Shown here: piece after piece, positions 33,703 to 43,951 of the stretch | Layout: each line of letters starts with the position of its first letter | Position numbering within the stretch: the first letter of the stretch is position 1 | Assembly: GCA_963693315.1 (NCBI GenBank) | Contig: OY856188.1 | Location: 102,860,462-102,924,461 of the forward strand | Source of the DNA: Diogma glabrata | Taxonomy: Eukaryota; Arthropoda; Insecta; Diptera; Cylindrotomidae | Length of the DNA: 64,000 bases | Reading direction: 5' to 3' | Notes under the pieces: model-generated | The model's database searches: none | The model's input: the letters and a program-made list of their open reading frames with translations, nothing else | Told to the model about the DNA's origin: nothing | Position numbers and translations under genes: made by a program

Positions 33703-34335
33703 TAATTGGCGAGAGCCGTTGTGCTTATAAAAAAAAGAAAAGTTGGTGTAATTGAATCTCTCTTTAGTTAACCTAAACTGTATTGTAAATATTAAACGAC
33801 ATGCAACATTTTGTGTATAATTTGGATCAATTTTCAATTAATTTTGCTATTGGAATTTACAAGTAAAAAATCATTTCTATGTGCCGATGGTCTAGCAATA
33901 TAAAAAGTCTACAGCACAACTTTATTTAAATTATTTCTGTCAGTTTGTTCTTCTACTTTCACGGAAACCCTCAGCGAGAGACTGACTTTTTTTTATTTTT
34001 ATTTCCTTCGGTCTACGTCATATTTTATTTTATGATTGGATTTATTGTTTAGTTTCCTACTCATAAGAAACTAAAAAAAAATATTTGCGTCCATCAACAT
34101 ATTTGCGTCGAACGCATTTTGTCCGAGATCTTAAAAGATTTCTACGTGTTTGTGTTTGAACAAAATTAGGTAAAACGATGGAGGAGGGTGTCTCCCTAAC
34201 AATTGTTTTGTCTGTATCACACCTGCCTCTATGTCACTTCGTATGTACACTACGAATAATGATCAGAATTCTAAGACTTGTAGTGGAAATAAACCGGTAG
34301 GCAATATCAGTATTTCGTAAGCAATTATCGTTAAT

Positions 34336-34690
34336 ATTTTAGTGTTGATTATGTTAAAATTAAGGATTTCCATCCCGGGATTAGTGTATAATGAATGGGA
34401 TTCCGGGATTCATAAATTTTTAATCCCGGGCTCCCTGGATACTGGGATTTAAAATTAATGAATCCCGTAGTTCGTGGATTAATAAAACGGTAATCCCGGG
34501 ATCGCAATCCCTAGTTAAAATGGTATAGATGGTAATATTCTTAAATCTTCGACCTTATAAACCTTCGACATGAAGAAAATCTTAGTGTTATACTCTGTTA
34601 ATTAAGAAATCAAATTTTTAAAGATGGCTTAAGCATTTAGGTAGGTTGGTTTAGCATTTTATGAGTATTTTTCAAAATATAGAAGTTCCA
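34336..34690 (+). repeat. Interspersed repeat (family Y) carrying a MITE
   Basis: TTAGTGTTGATTATGTTAAAAT, ATGGTAATATTCTT and CTTAGTGTTATAC occur in the same order at 41055-41200. The copy here is split by the element at 34361-34513. Confidence 0.7.
34361..34513. mobile_element. hAT-like MITE with 8-bp target duplication
   Basis: Ends TAAGGATTTCCATCCCGGGA (left) and the inverse of TAGGGATTGCGATCCCGGGA (right) form inverted termini of about 23 bp. GTTAAAAT flanks it at 34353-34360 and 34514-34521. The paralogue at 41055 has a single uninterrupted GTTAAAAT, i.e. an empty site. 8-bp duplications are typical of hAT elements. The interior is rich in CCCGGG. Confidence 0.8.
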
Positions 34691-35034
34691 ACCTTAGTCT
34701 AAAACACGCCAGATTATAAAATAGCGTTTTTTTTATGCTTTTTTTGCAATTTAATTTTAAAGTTTCTCTGGTTTGAATTTCCAAAAATCTTTCGTCGAAT
34801 CACTCTATTTTCATGTTAACATTAAACATAAAATAAACAAAAAAAGCATTTTATATTTCACCTATACTACTTTTATGCCAACCCTAGTATGAAGTCGATC
34901 AAAAATTGTCTGGTTCAAATTTTGGGTCGTCCACAACACGAATTGCATCATTGATCACATATTGCATATAAAGAAATGTGAACAGGAACTTTACTGCAAT
35001 TCTTTTGAGTGTGGGTTAAAAATAACAATAATAC

Positions 35035-35278
35035 TCTACTGATACGCCATTGTTAGAGCGGATATCGTCCTGTCTTTTTTGCTGTATTTAAGTTATTCCC
35101 TCGACCACGATCATGTTTCGTTGATTTACTTATTATTAGTCATTGTACACAATACATGTGATCAATACATAATATTACACAAATTTAGGGTTGAGGAAAC
35201 ATATGCCAAGAATTTTAAATTGCAACTATTTACATTGTTTATTTAATGTTATGCTAATTTTGCTTTTTTTTACTATAG
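35035..35278 (+). repeat. Duplicated intron module, copy 2
   Basis: Closely matches 27305-27544, from CTCTACTGATACGCCATTGT to TTTACTATAG. It contains the uninterrupted ACACAATACATGTGATC that serves as the empty site for the element at 49040-50879. Confidence 0.85.
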
Positions 35279-35383
35279 GTATTAGGAAAACATCAGTGTG
35301 AAATTTGTTCAAAGATATATACACACGTCTCCAGTTTAAAACGTCATCATTTATTTATACATGAACGTGTAGACGTGAAGACT
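35279..35383 (+). CDS. Shortened zinc-finger exon (one finger)
   Basis: 35 codons, phase 0, acceptor TACTATAG and donor GTAAGT. It starts VLGKHQCEICSK as at 27545, finger 1 is CEICSKIYTHVSSLKRH with H-x4-H spacing, and the second finger is lost: the peptide passes from HERV straight to DVKT and the donor. No linker exon follows. It is either a functional short form or a deleted duplicate. Confidence 0.5.
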
Positions 35384-35389
35384 GTAAGT

Positions 35390-35985
35390 AACAATACAAT
35401 TATTAATTAAATAAAATTTTTCCACAAAAATTCATCGTGAAAAATGTTGCACGAAACGGAGTTAATTTGGGACATAATTTATAAAAAAAATGTGGAATTA
35501 GTGGCAAATTTTCTTCGATATATGTCATCCATGATGAAAATGACACAACGACGTAATGTAACGGTTTCAGAGATGCTGAATACGCGCGTTAAGTTTGGTG
35601 TTTGCATCACAATTGACGGCCCAGTAAAAAAAACCAAATCATGTCGCAACTGTTTTATGAAGTCCATGTTAAGTACATATCTGATAAACAATGTTAATAC
35701 TATGTTAATGAGATGAAATATGTAACTTAATTTTACAAATCTCTCAAAATTAAGATGTTCCTTTTGCTCCACAGCCACTTTTTTTATTTAGAAATTAAAC
35801 GAATTGTACGTCCACATCCATCAAACGTCTGTCGGTAATCGAATATAAGATCCTCCAGCACTTGTGTACCAATATTTTGTAAGGTGTAAATGCATTAAAA
35901 ACGATAAAACACGACAGTATACAACAGATGTATCAGCAAATAAGCAACATTAAAATATATAAAAAAAACAATTTTTCTTTTTTTT
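35390..35985. other. Unassigned, with a 90-codon open frame
   Basis: 35444-35716 (+) is an ATG-initiated frame (MLHETELIWDIIYKKNVELV). Composition is protein-like, but no family is recognised. It does not continue any zinc-finger exon. Confidence 0.25.
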
Positions 35986-35989
35986 AAAA

Positions 35990-36600
35990 GCAAACCAACT
36001 TTGGTTATTTAAATTTCTGACTGATTATCCCTTACGTGATCTGTTGCATACTAAATGAAACAATAGTAATACTTACAAAAAACTCTAGAACACAAACCGA
36101 CTCAAAACAACAAATATTTATTTAAACTGCAATTTCTTGTTGAGTGTTATTTTCTTAACGGTATTTTATATTCTTATTCTTATTCTTAGGTATTTTATAT
36201 TCTTTTAGAGATCCATTTTCTATCAAGAGTATTTTCCAAAACGATGTTTTCTTACATTATCTTCCATTATCGTCACATTCTCCACCACTTAAAGATATTA
36301 GTCCCAAAACATCAGTTAAGACATTTTCACCCAGAGTAGCCTCCAGTTTCGTTTTTCTTTGAATTTTACTGGAATACAGCAGACTCAAAAATCCGTCTGT
36401 GATCGGTGTGGGTCTCCATAGAAACTCCATAGCCGATGATCTAATTATTAATCAGATCTTCTGCGATGATGGTTTCTTCTTGGTTAGGTAGCGCACACAC
36501 TTCCGGCCACTTACTGAAGTAGTTCTTGATCACAAGCACATATTTGTTTTGGTTATCATTTGTTGGAAATGTATAATGTCGTCAATACCCTAAAATAAGT
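35990..36600 (-). pseudogene. Rearranged Gypsy element: integrase piece joined to 3' end and LTR
   Basis: On the minus strand, NKYVLVIKNYFSKWPEVCAL and PNQEETIIAEDLIN near 36560-36450 are integrase core. The sequence then jumps to GGTGGAGAATGTGACGA (36280) and an LTR-like part with TGTGTTCTAGAGTTTT and GGGATAATCAGTCAG. The same 3' end and LTR are found on the + strand at 39590-39960. Most of the integrase is missing. Confidence 0.7.
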
Positions 36601-36609
36601 TTCAGTTTT

Positions 36610-38110
36610 TAAATGCCTATTCAGCGAAGTCAATTTCCCCAAAAAAACATAACAACTAAATAAAACAAAAACCATAAAGAGAAATTATTAGAAAAAACTT
36701 CACCTCTGGTAACTCTTCTTTTTGCATGATGATTGTAACCCACCAAACGTGTTACACCAGACTTACTAAAGATTTACTTATAACGTGTTATTATAACAAG
36801 GCTTATAAAGGCACAAGACAACTCCAAAGAAATGTCACAGCTCGTCTTGCAAGACATGTATAGGGTTTGTCTTGCAAGACTAGTTTGTAGTTTTTCTGGT
36901 CAGACTGGTCTTTAGTTTGTTTTGTTCAACCTATTATATTGCAAAATAATCTTGTTTTTTAATTTGTTTTGGTTAAATGAAATATGTTTTAAAAATTTCG
37001 TAGTTTTAATTTTATTTAATTTTAGTAATAAAATACATGTATAAAATAACAATAACTAAATTCAAATGCTTCATTGCACTTATAAAGGAGATAAAAATAT
37101 AGTTATAATGTAATGGATAATCAAAATTTTATTTAGAGTGGGTTTTCCACCAAATATTACGATCATCATCATCGAAAATGTCTTTTCATCTATGCTTGAT
37201 CAGCACCAACGGTCTCTAGTTTAGCTTTCCATGAATCTAATGAAGTAAAAGTATATAAATAACATTAAATGAAAATGACATGGTTTTATTATCTTACCAA
37301 ACAGAGTTTTGCTGCATATAGCAGTACTTCTGAGTGTAACTTTCCATTAACCAAATGAATCATATTCGTACGTTTTACTTGGGGTCTTTAAATTTTTCTA
37401 TATTTGTTCCAAAATTATGTTCCGATATAAATGCGTGTAGATTTTGACCTTTACTAACGATGACGAATAACAAAAACAACAAATATATAAATTGTAATTA
37501 ATATGTAAACAATAATACTTACAACCTCAAATTAGAATTTGCTAATCGAGATTTAATTATATAATTTCACTGAATAATTAAATTTTATCTACTAATTCAA
37601 CCAAAACTATAACTTAAACCATTCAAAATTGTGTTTTCAATGTAGGTTGACATATTTAAGCAAAACCAAAAATTACAGAGCACCAAAAATATAATAGTAT
37701 TGATTTCTATCGCAGTGGCGCTATGAGAAATAATAGTGCTGTCTTGCTTTAACTAATGGACTTATATGAATGGTAACCGACTAATAACATGTTACAAGTA
37801 ACAAAAAATTTGGTGGGAAGTAAAAGGAAATTAAAAAATGTCATTCCATGTTTAGCTTGTAAACATACAAATTCAAAGTTTGTTGCTAAGACAAAAAGAC
37901 ATTAAAAACTAAAGATCGTGGTTCTTTTTATTTCCAAAAAAAAAATGTATTTAAAATTAAATATAAAATGAAAATTAATGTTCGTATAGAAAACTAATCA
38001 TTTTGTTAATAAATAAGACTGCTATAAAAAAAGGAAAGATAATAAAGAAAATTATAGGAAAATTTGCAAATTTACGATTTGGGTGTTTTTTATCAGTATG
38101 TCACAATAAA
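36610..38110. other. AT-rich non-coding stretch
   Basis: No gene is supported. GTCTTGCAAGAC occurs twice within 40 bp near 36845-36885. Otherwise only low-complexity AT-rich sequence was seen. Confidence 0.45.
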
Positions 38111-38119
38111 TCTTTTGGT

Positions 38120-38470
38120 GCTTGTTATGATTTATATAAACTGTGCTCTGCTACAGACTGGAGATAGAATTGTATAGTTCTTGCTTGTTGATAGTACTGT
38201 ATAAAATACAGTGGAGTATTCGAGTGTGCCAAGTGAACAAGGCGTTCCCCTCCCGAGGAATAATCCTGAAGGCTTTCTCCATTCCGCTGCAAGTGACCTT
38301 TTAATTCGATCCTAAATAATCTTTTATGATCGCTGTCGTATCTTGTATGATCGCTCCAACGCGTTCTTCTGAATAATTTTTGCGGTCTTTTTTCGGCATT
38401 GCCTGTAATCCTTCAGTTACTTCCCTTCTAAGCGCAACTATCGATGCAGCTGGACGATTTTTAGCGTTAC
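38120..38470 (-). pseudogene. Gypsy gag-like fragment
   Basis: The minus strand reads GHLQRNGESLQDYSSGGERL and VHLAYSNTPLYF near 38290-38200, a pattern seen in Gypsy Gag capsid. Upstream another frame gives REVTEGLQAMPKKDRKNYSE. Frames are broken. It faces the + strand Gypsy copy that begins at about 38690. Confidence 0.5.
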
Positions 38471-38689
38471 AAACGTTCTAAGTAGAAGTAGGAAGAAGGC
38501 TTTCAGATGTCGAGATAATTGCCAAAGCATCATATCTGGTTCAACAAATATGAGCCACGAAGCTTAAATCACCACCATACAACGGATCGCAAGAATGGTA
38601 GTGACAACAAGCGGAAAATATACAAAATTGAGTAAAAGGGTCGCTACCATCGAGTAGGAGAAAGTTTTCTAGAGTTTTCGTTTGCAATT

Positions 38690-39660
38690 GAACATCTTGT
38701 ACATATGGGACATGAAAATACATATCCAGATTACATGAAACGAATTAAGATATATGGCTTCACTGACGGTATTAAAGATCCTGATACGCGAAAGGCAATT
38801 GTGGTAACATCAAAGGCAACATTCCATGAAACAGTTGCAAAGGCAATGACATAAGAGGTGTCACAGAACATCGGTAAACCATTGGTAACAACCAACAAAT
38901 GAGACGTGCAGTTAAGAATCATACAGGGAAAGAAACTGTATCAGATGTTTTGTATGTGACAAGGCGGGTCACATTGCACACGAGTGTTAGAGGAATACTT
39001 AAGAACAAGAAACATCGCCGGTTTCTATGCTCAAAAGTCTAATGGAAGAAGAGCATGCTGATTTCAGAGATAGCAAGAAGGTGAAAAGAAAAGAACGGAT
39101 AGAAAATCCAGTGTTGGATATGCGATAAAAAAGGCAAGAGTTGTAAGATAGCAATAGTTACTTTATCACATTGCATACACTAGCAACTCGCAAACTTGTT
39201 TGCAAAAATTTGATCGCTGGAGATATACAACCAACGGCGAACCTGAAACTACATACATTATCTGGAAGATGCACAGATATTATGGATGAAGTCATCGTGG
39301 CAATTAACTTCATGAAGGCGAATAGGTTCGTTTTCGATTTTGGACGTGGTGTGTAAACTTTAATAATATCACGGTGACGCTACTGTAGAATGAAGCATAA
39401 TATGGGAAACCCGATGCACAAATAAAGTCTGTGAATCAAGGAACGATCAATTTTATTGAACGTGTGAAGAGGAGAAAAAGTTGATGGAAAACTCAAGGAA
39501 CATCGAATTTAGATGCTACTATGGGTGAAATGATCTCAACTGATGTTCTGGAAGACAAGCTGATGAAGTTATTCTGTTTTAGATTTAACTGGTGGAGAAT
39601 GTGACGATTATGGAGGATGATGTAATAAAACATCGTTCTGGCAAATACTCTTCAGAGGAA
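38690..39660 (+). pseudogene. Gypsy element: Gag capsid, zinc knuckle and protease remnants
   Basis: IEHLVHMGHENTYPDYMKRI and DGIKDPDTRKAIVVTSKATF (38692-38850) are capsid-like. A frame slip leads to CFVCDKAGHIAHEC at about 38947-38990, a perfect CCHC knuckle (C-x2-C-x4-H-x4-C). Then LATRKLVCKNLIAGDIQPTA and DEVIVAINF near 39176-39310 look like a protease region. RT and integrase are missing: after about 39590 only the 3' end (GGTGGAGAATGTGACG) is present. Confidence 0.65.
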
Positions 39661-39689
39661 ATGGTTATACTAATCAAATATTAAACACC

Positions 39690-40240
39690 TGAATAATTAT
39701 TTAAAGATAACAAGAAGAAAATAACACTCAACAAGAAATTGTTGTTTATATAATGAGAAAATAAAAATAATCACGTAGTCTATAATAATGTAGGTAAATA
39801 AACAAATTAATACAAAAGATTTCACACTTATATGTGAACATTTGATAGGAGTGTTATTATGTTATTGTTGTTTGGGGTCGGTCTGTGTTCTAGAGTTTTA
39901 TAGAAATGTTGCTATTGTTTCATCTAGTATATAAGAGGTCGCGTTAGGGATAATCAGTCAGTTTTAAGTTAACAGTGATACAAGGGAAATCTAAATTAGC
40001 AGTGACGCAAGTTAGTCATAATACAGGGTGAATAAAATAATATAACCAGACTATTTTAAGTGACAGATTATTATAAGTGATGTTGTGCTCAATTAAGAGG
40101 AATATTAAAAGAAAACCTGTTTAACGATACGATAAAATCTTGACAGAATAAAAATTGTAACGTATATAAAATCCATTGTTTTACTTTCCTGATTTATAGT
40201 GATCAAACCGAATAAAAGTTGCTCAGCCAAAACGTTACAA
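39690..40240 (+). mobile_element. 3' LTR of the Gypsy element
   Basis: From ACACTCAACAAGAAATTG through GGTCGGTCTGTGTTCTAGAG it is shared in reverse with 36000-36160. It contains a promoter-like arrangement, AGTATATAAGAGG at about 39928 and ATCAGTCAGTTTT at about 39953. It probably ends in ...CAAAACGTTACA at 40239. The exact 5' boundary was not determined. Confidence 0.5.
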
Positions 40241-40296
40241 TATAAACATTATATACGGCTATAAATTAAAACTTATAATCCTTTAATGTTTTCTAG

Positions 40297-40494
40297 GTGA
40301 GCAATCGTGAGTCAAAAAAAAAAATTTGCTGTGACATTTGCGATAAAAAATTTTTGCATGCAGCTAATTTGAAATTGCACAAAAGAGTACATACTGGAGA
40401 ACGACCATTTGAATGTCCAATTTGTAAGAGCACATTTACACGGAAAGATAGTTTGACCCATCATGCTAAAATTTGTAATGGAAATAAAAAAATG
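40297..40494 (+). CDS. C2H2 zinc-finger exon (two fingers)
   Basis: Acceptor TTAATGTTTTCTAG, donor GTAAGC. There are 66 codons, phase 0 at both ends. Finger 1 CDICDKKFLHAANLKLH...H, a canonical HTGERPFE linker, and finger 2 CPICKSTFTRKDSLTHH with Cys as the fourth ligand (C2HC, AKIC). This is the most canonical exon of the set. No paralogous linker exon was found downstream. The LTR of a Gypsy element ends only about 55 bp upstream. Confidence 0.8.
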
Positions 40495-40499
40495 GTAAG

Positions 40500-41050
40500 C
40501 AATATAAATTATCAGTTAATATTAAGTGTGTTCCATTTACCACATTTTCCTTTACTTTTTTACTAAATTTCGTTTTCAAGTTAACCATATCAAATGATGG
40601 TAAAGCTACGTGACAAACTTATGCTTCTATTCACCGCCAGAGTTTTTGTCAGTTTAGAGAATAATTTCAAATATGTTTGTCCAAATGCTTATACAAATTT
40701 AGAATTTGTAGCCTAAATGTCATATTTCTGTCCAGCTTTCTTTAATTGTTTATATTTTGCATGAATCATAATTTTAATTTTCAGAAATTTTTTAATATTT
40801 AATTAATTTTCTTAAATTTAACAAACTCAAAATAAAATTTAAACTTAAAATTTTGTCAAACTAATAATTTTCTTTTACGTTGTTTAGCAATATTGTTTTT
40901 CAAAATTGTCAAAACAATTTATTGTCAAAAAAAATGTCGGAAACGTGTGGTAAGAAAGAATTTGAGTTGTAGTAGATCAAAAATCTAATACACCTCACAT
41001 TTAAGTTCCATTTAAAATTCGGTTCGGGTAGCAAGTTTACCTAAAAGGAA
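40500..41050. other. AT-rich intron-like stretch
   Basis: No gene or repeat was recognised apart from homopolymer-rich AT sequence. Confidence 0.45.
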
Positions 41051-41054
41051 CACG

Positions 41055-41200
41055 AGTATTTTAGTGTTGATTATGTTAAAATGCTATGTATGGTAATATT
41101 CTTCGACATGAATACCTTAGTGTTATACACTGTTATTTAAGAAATAAAATTCTTAAAGATGGCGCTGATGTCGTAGGTCTAGCATTTATGATTTATTTTT
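41055..41200 (+). repeat. Interspersed repeat (family Y), empty-site copy
   Basis: Matches 34336-34690 without the 153-bp MITE, the single GTTAAAAT being at the junction. Confidence 0.7.
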
Positions 41201-41204
41201 TCAG

Positions 41205-41460
41205 TCCGTATCATAACATCGAAAAATCAAATCATCAAATCGTGTCATAGAATCGAAAATCACTAGACCGAAAGTTCATACCACCGAATTTGATATCATC
41301 GAATGGTTTTCAAATTGAAAAATCGTTAGATCGAAATACCATATCACCGAAAATTCATTTCGTCTAAAAGTCATTGCATCGAAAAATCACATCACCAAAA
41401 ATCATATAATCGAACATTTAGTTCATAAAATCAATCGAAAATTTTCGATATAATGAATAA
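41205..41460. repeat. Degenerate ATCGAAAA-type repeat (forward sense)
   Basis: A long run of imperfect units such as CATCGAAAAATCAAATCATC, CGAAAATCA and CACCGAAAATTCAT, of period roughly 14-22 bp. The same pattern occurs reversed at 4262-4408. No coding content. Confidence 0.65.
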
Positions 41461-41469
41461 ATCATTATA

Positions 41470-42430
41470 TTTCAATAATTATATTGATTTGTATTATATT
41501 AATTTTTTTTATTGGAGGGGTCTCGAATCTGAACTAATTAGTTAGCTAGTTCGAGTAGCACTGCGACCTAGAGATCTACTGTGCTTAACCGATATGTTGT
41601 TATACTGCAGATGACGTCGATGTCCTCGCAGAATGTGCAATGTGGTCGAATCTGAGCTGGATTGGACTAATGTTTTGTAGTAGAGGAAGTGCTAGTCTCT
41701 ATTGACCTAGTTTAATGTATTGAAATGTAATGAATTTCGGAATATATTATTTCTATAGAGATGATCATTAATCCGTTAAATAAACATATAAAAATGTAAT
41801 TATTGAAATACGCAGTAGTCGTTGTTTAGCATTACATTAAACAATTTATGGTGCCGTATCTCAGAATATTTTTAACTGAGTTGACTGTGTCGCCAAGCTG
41901 ACAATAGAACAATTTGTTATAGCAGTTAAAATGCGACTTTTTAAATATAGATGGTGTAAATAAAGATTTTGGCCATAGCAATACATCTATAAATAAAAAA
42001 ATTTATTCGTAGAGGAATCACTAAAATTTGTTTTCCACAAAAACCAATTTTTGATTTTTTTTAAAATAGGATTATTGTATTTTCTCGACTATGAAATAAA
42101 AACTTTTTGTGTAAAAAAAAAATTTATATATGTATTATTTTTTAATAGAAATAAAATTGCATTAAAATATCTACTTCTAATTTGTATTATAGAAAATTGA
42201 AAGTTACTAAAATTTTTATGCCATCATTTTTCCAGAGGAAAATTGTAATTTTGGTATCTCTTTACCATTTATTACTTTGTATGCAGATAAATTTTATTAT
42301 TTTGAATTATTTGAATAGAATTATTCTGAAAAAAATTTGTATCCTTTTTTCGATACGTAATTTATTTTTAAAATAACATATATTAGTTGAGACAGTAGCG
42401 ATATAGATGACCCACTTTCCAATCGAATGA
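41470..42430. other. Unassigned, AT-rich
   Basis: 41510-41710 is of more balanced composition (CTCGAATCTGAACTAATTAG) and could be a decayed element. The remainder is AT-rich with no feature. Confidence 0.35.
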
Positions 42431-42437
42431 ATTACTG

Positions 42438-42589
42438 ATAGTGAATTCTTTTCGACTGTGCCGAACAAGTTCCAACACCGAAATTATCGAATTTTGTATT
42501 CTTTCGGAATGAATTTCAATACAAAAAAAATAATTCGGTGTACTGTACTGTACTGAAATTTGTTCGGTACAGTTAAAAGAATTCACTAT
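42438..42589. mobile_element. Foldback MITE, arms about 32 bp
   Basis: ATAGTGAATTCTTTT with CTGTGCCGAACAA at the left pairs with TTGTTCGGTACAG and AAAAGAATTCACTAT at the right. A second inner pair is ACACCGAAATTAT/ATAATTCGGTGT. Confidence 0.75.
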
Positions 42590-42720
42590 GAATGATTAAC
42601 TTAAACTGAATTATATTCCGGAATTTACATGTTTCAGCTCCCAATAAACGTAAATTGAGCTACTACAGAACGTATGTCTATTTGAATTGAAGGACAAAAT
42701 AGTTTCATCAGTTCAACATA

Positions 42721-42977
42721 TCGCTACCTTGGAAGAATAGCGGCACAACTCGGAAAATAGAAATTTTGAGAAAATGAAAATGTTACGTTGTTGCAGCGAA
42801 GAATATGAACAGTTTTAAATTTTGAATAGCGACATAAGTGCCACCTACCGTTTTTACGAGTGAAGTTAAATTGTGACGCTTTACCACATAAAAATTTGAC
42901 GATATTACGATCATTTTATGCAGAAAAGTCAAAATTCATAGTTTTTTAGTTGTGCCGGTATTCTTCCAATGTAGCGA
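42721..42977. mobile_element. MITE with 30-bp inverted ends
   Basis: TCGCTACCTTGGAAGAATAG plus CGGCACAACT at the left is the reverse complement, with two mismatches, of the right end AGTTGTGCCGGTATTCTTCC plus AATGTAGCGA. The interior of about 200 bp is non-coding. Confidence 0.8.
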
Positions 42978-43194
42978 ATGTGTATTTTGTTATTTACGGT
43001 TTGTGGTCAAACGTTAAAAATAATAAAAAATTAAATCGATACATATTTCTTTGTGTATAAATTTCGATTTTGGTTATGTATTTTTCAAATGTCAAAAAAT
43101 TGTTGTTTCTGTTATTTTGGCTCTATTTTTGACGATTTACTGAATATTAGACCACTTACAACTAGAATGTAAAAATCTTACTTCCACTTTATGG

Positions 43195-43425
43195 GATTTC
43201 TCAAGGTTTTAACTCAGAACGATTCTTAAAAAAAATAAAAATGTCTGTCTGTCTGCCGACCTCTCGGCTGTCATAACTGACGAAACGTAGAAAACTCCTC
43301 GAACGATTTTAAAAATGTTTATTCCTGAAAATAGGTTAATGGTCGTTAATGGTAAGAGTTAATGGTAAGAGTTGAAAGGATGATGTGTTCGGTTACTGTA
43401 CTGAAGGTGAAAGTTAAAACTGTAC
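43195..43425 (-). repeat. Interspersed repeat family X, partial reverse copy
   Basis: TGTCTGTCTGTCTGCCG, GGATGATGTGTTCGGTTACT and CCTGAAAATAGG are the reverse complements of blocks in the copies at 28662 and 60640. Confidence 0.6.
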
Positions 43426-43814
43426 CAGAACTGTGCCTTTTTTTAAAGTAATAATGAGTTGTAATTTTGAATGTGGAGAAATCTTGATGGTCGACATTTG
43501 TATGTGAGACCAGGAGCTTGATTATTGTATTATAAGTGTGTCAAAAAATACCGTTAACATAGATTAATTGATAGATTTTGTTAGCCATTTTTTTTTTTGA
43601 AAACATGTAATCAATAAATATTTTAGACAACAACATGCGTTCTGAGGCTGGCATACGAAAAAATGCTTTTGAGATGTCTGGTGCGATGACGTACGTTTTG
43701 CCACCTCGTTTAAGCTCGCAAATGCAAACGTAATGAAATTGGATATGATAAATTGGATTTATTTATTTAGCGTATGGTTTTTTTTGTGACACATTAAAAA
43801 ATAAAACTTAAAAA

Positions 43815-43842
43815 TAGGTAGACTCTTCTATGAAATCTACCT
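43815..43842 (-). repeat. Hairpin in the LINE 3' UTR
   Basis: TAGGTAGACTC and GAAATCTACCTA pair about 110 bp downstream of the stop of the LINE at 43952-46162. The same hairpin is at 22275. 3' stem-loops recognised by the RT are known for some LINEs; that role here is inference. Confidence 0.5.
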
Positions 43843-43951
43843 AAAACAATACATGGATACACATTAAATGAACTTACAATCGATTTGATTGCGTGTCTTT
43901 TAAGTAAATTAAAAAGTAAAATATTTGAACATTGGGCAGTACATTTGAACA

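Noticed and set aside
42110..42330. Possible third copy of MITE family B
   Set aside because: Only one block (TTTTTTAATAGAAATA) is alike; termini are not found.
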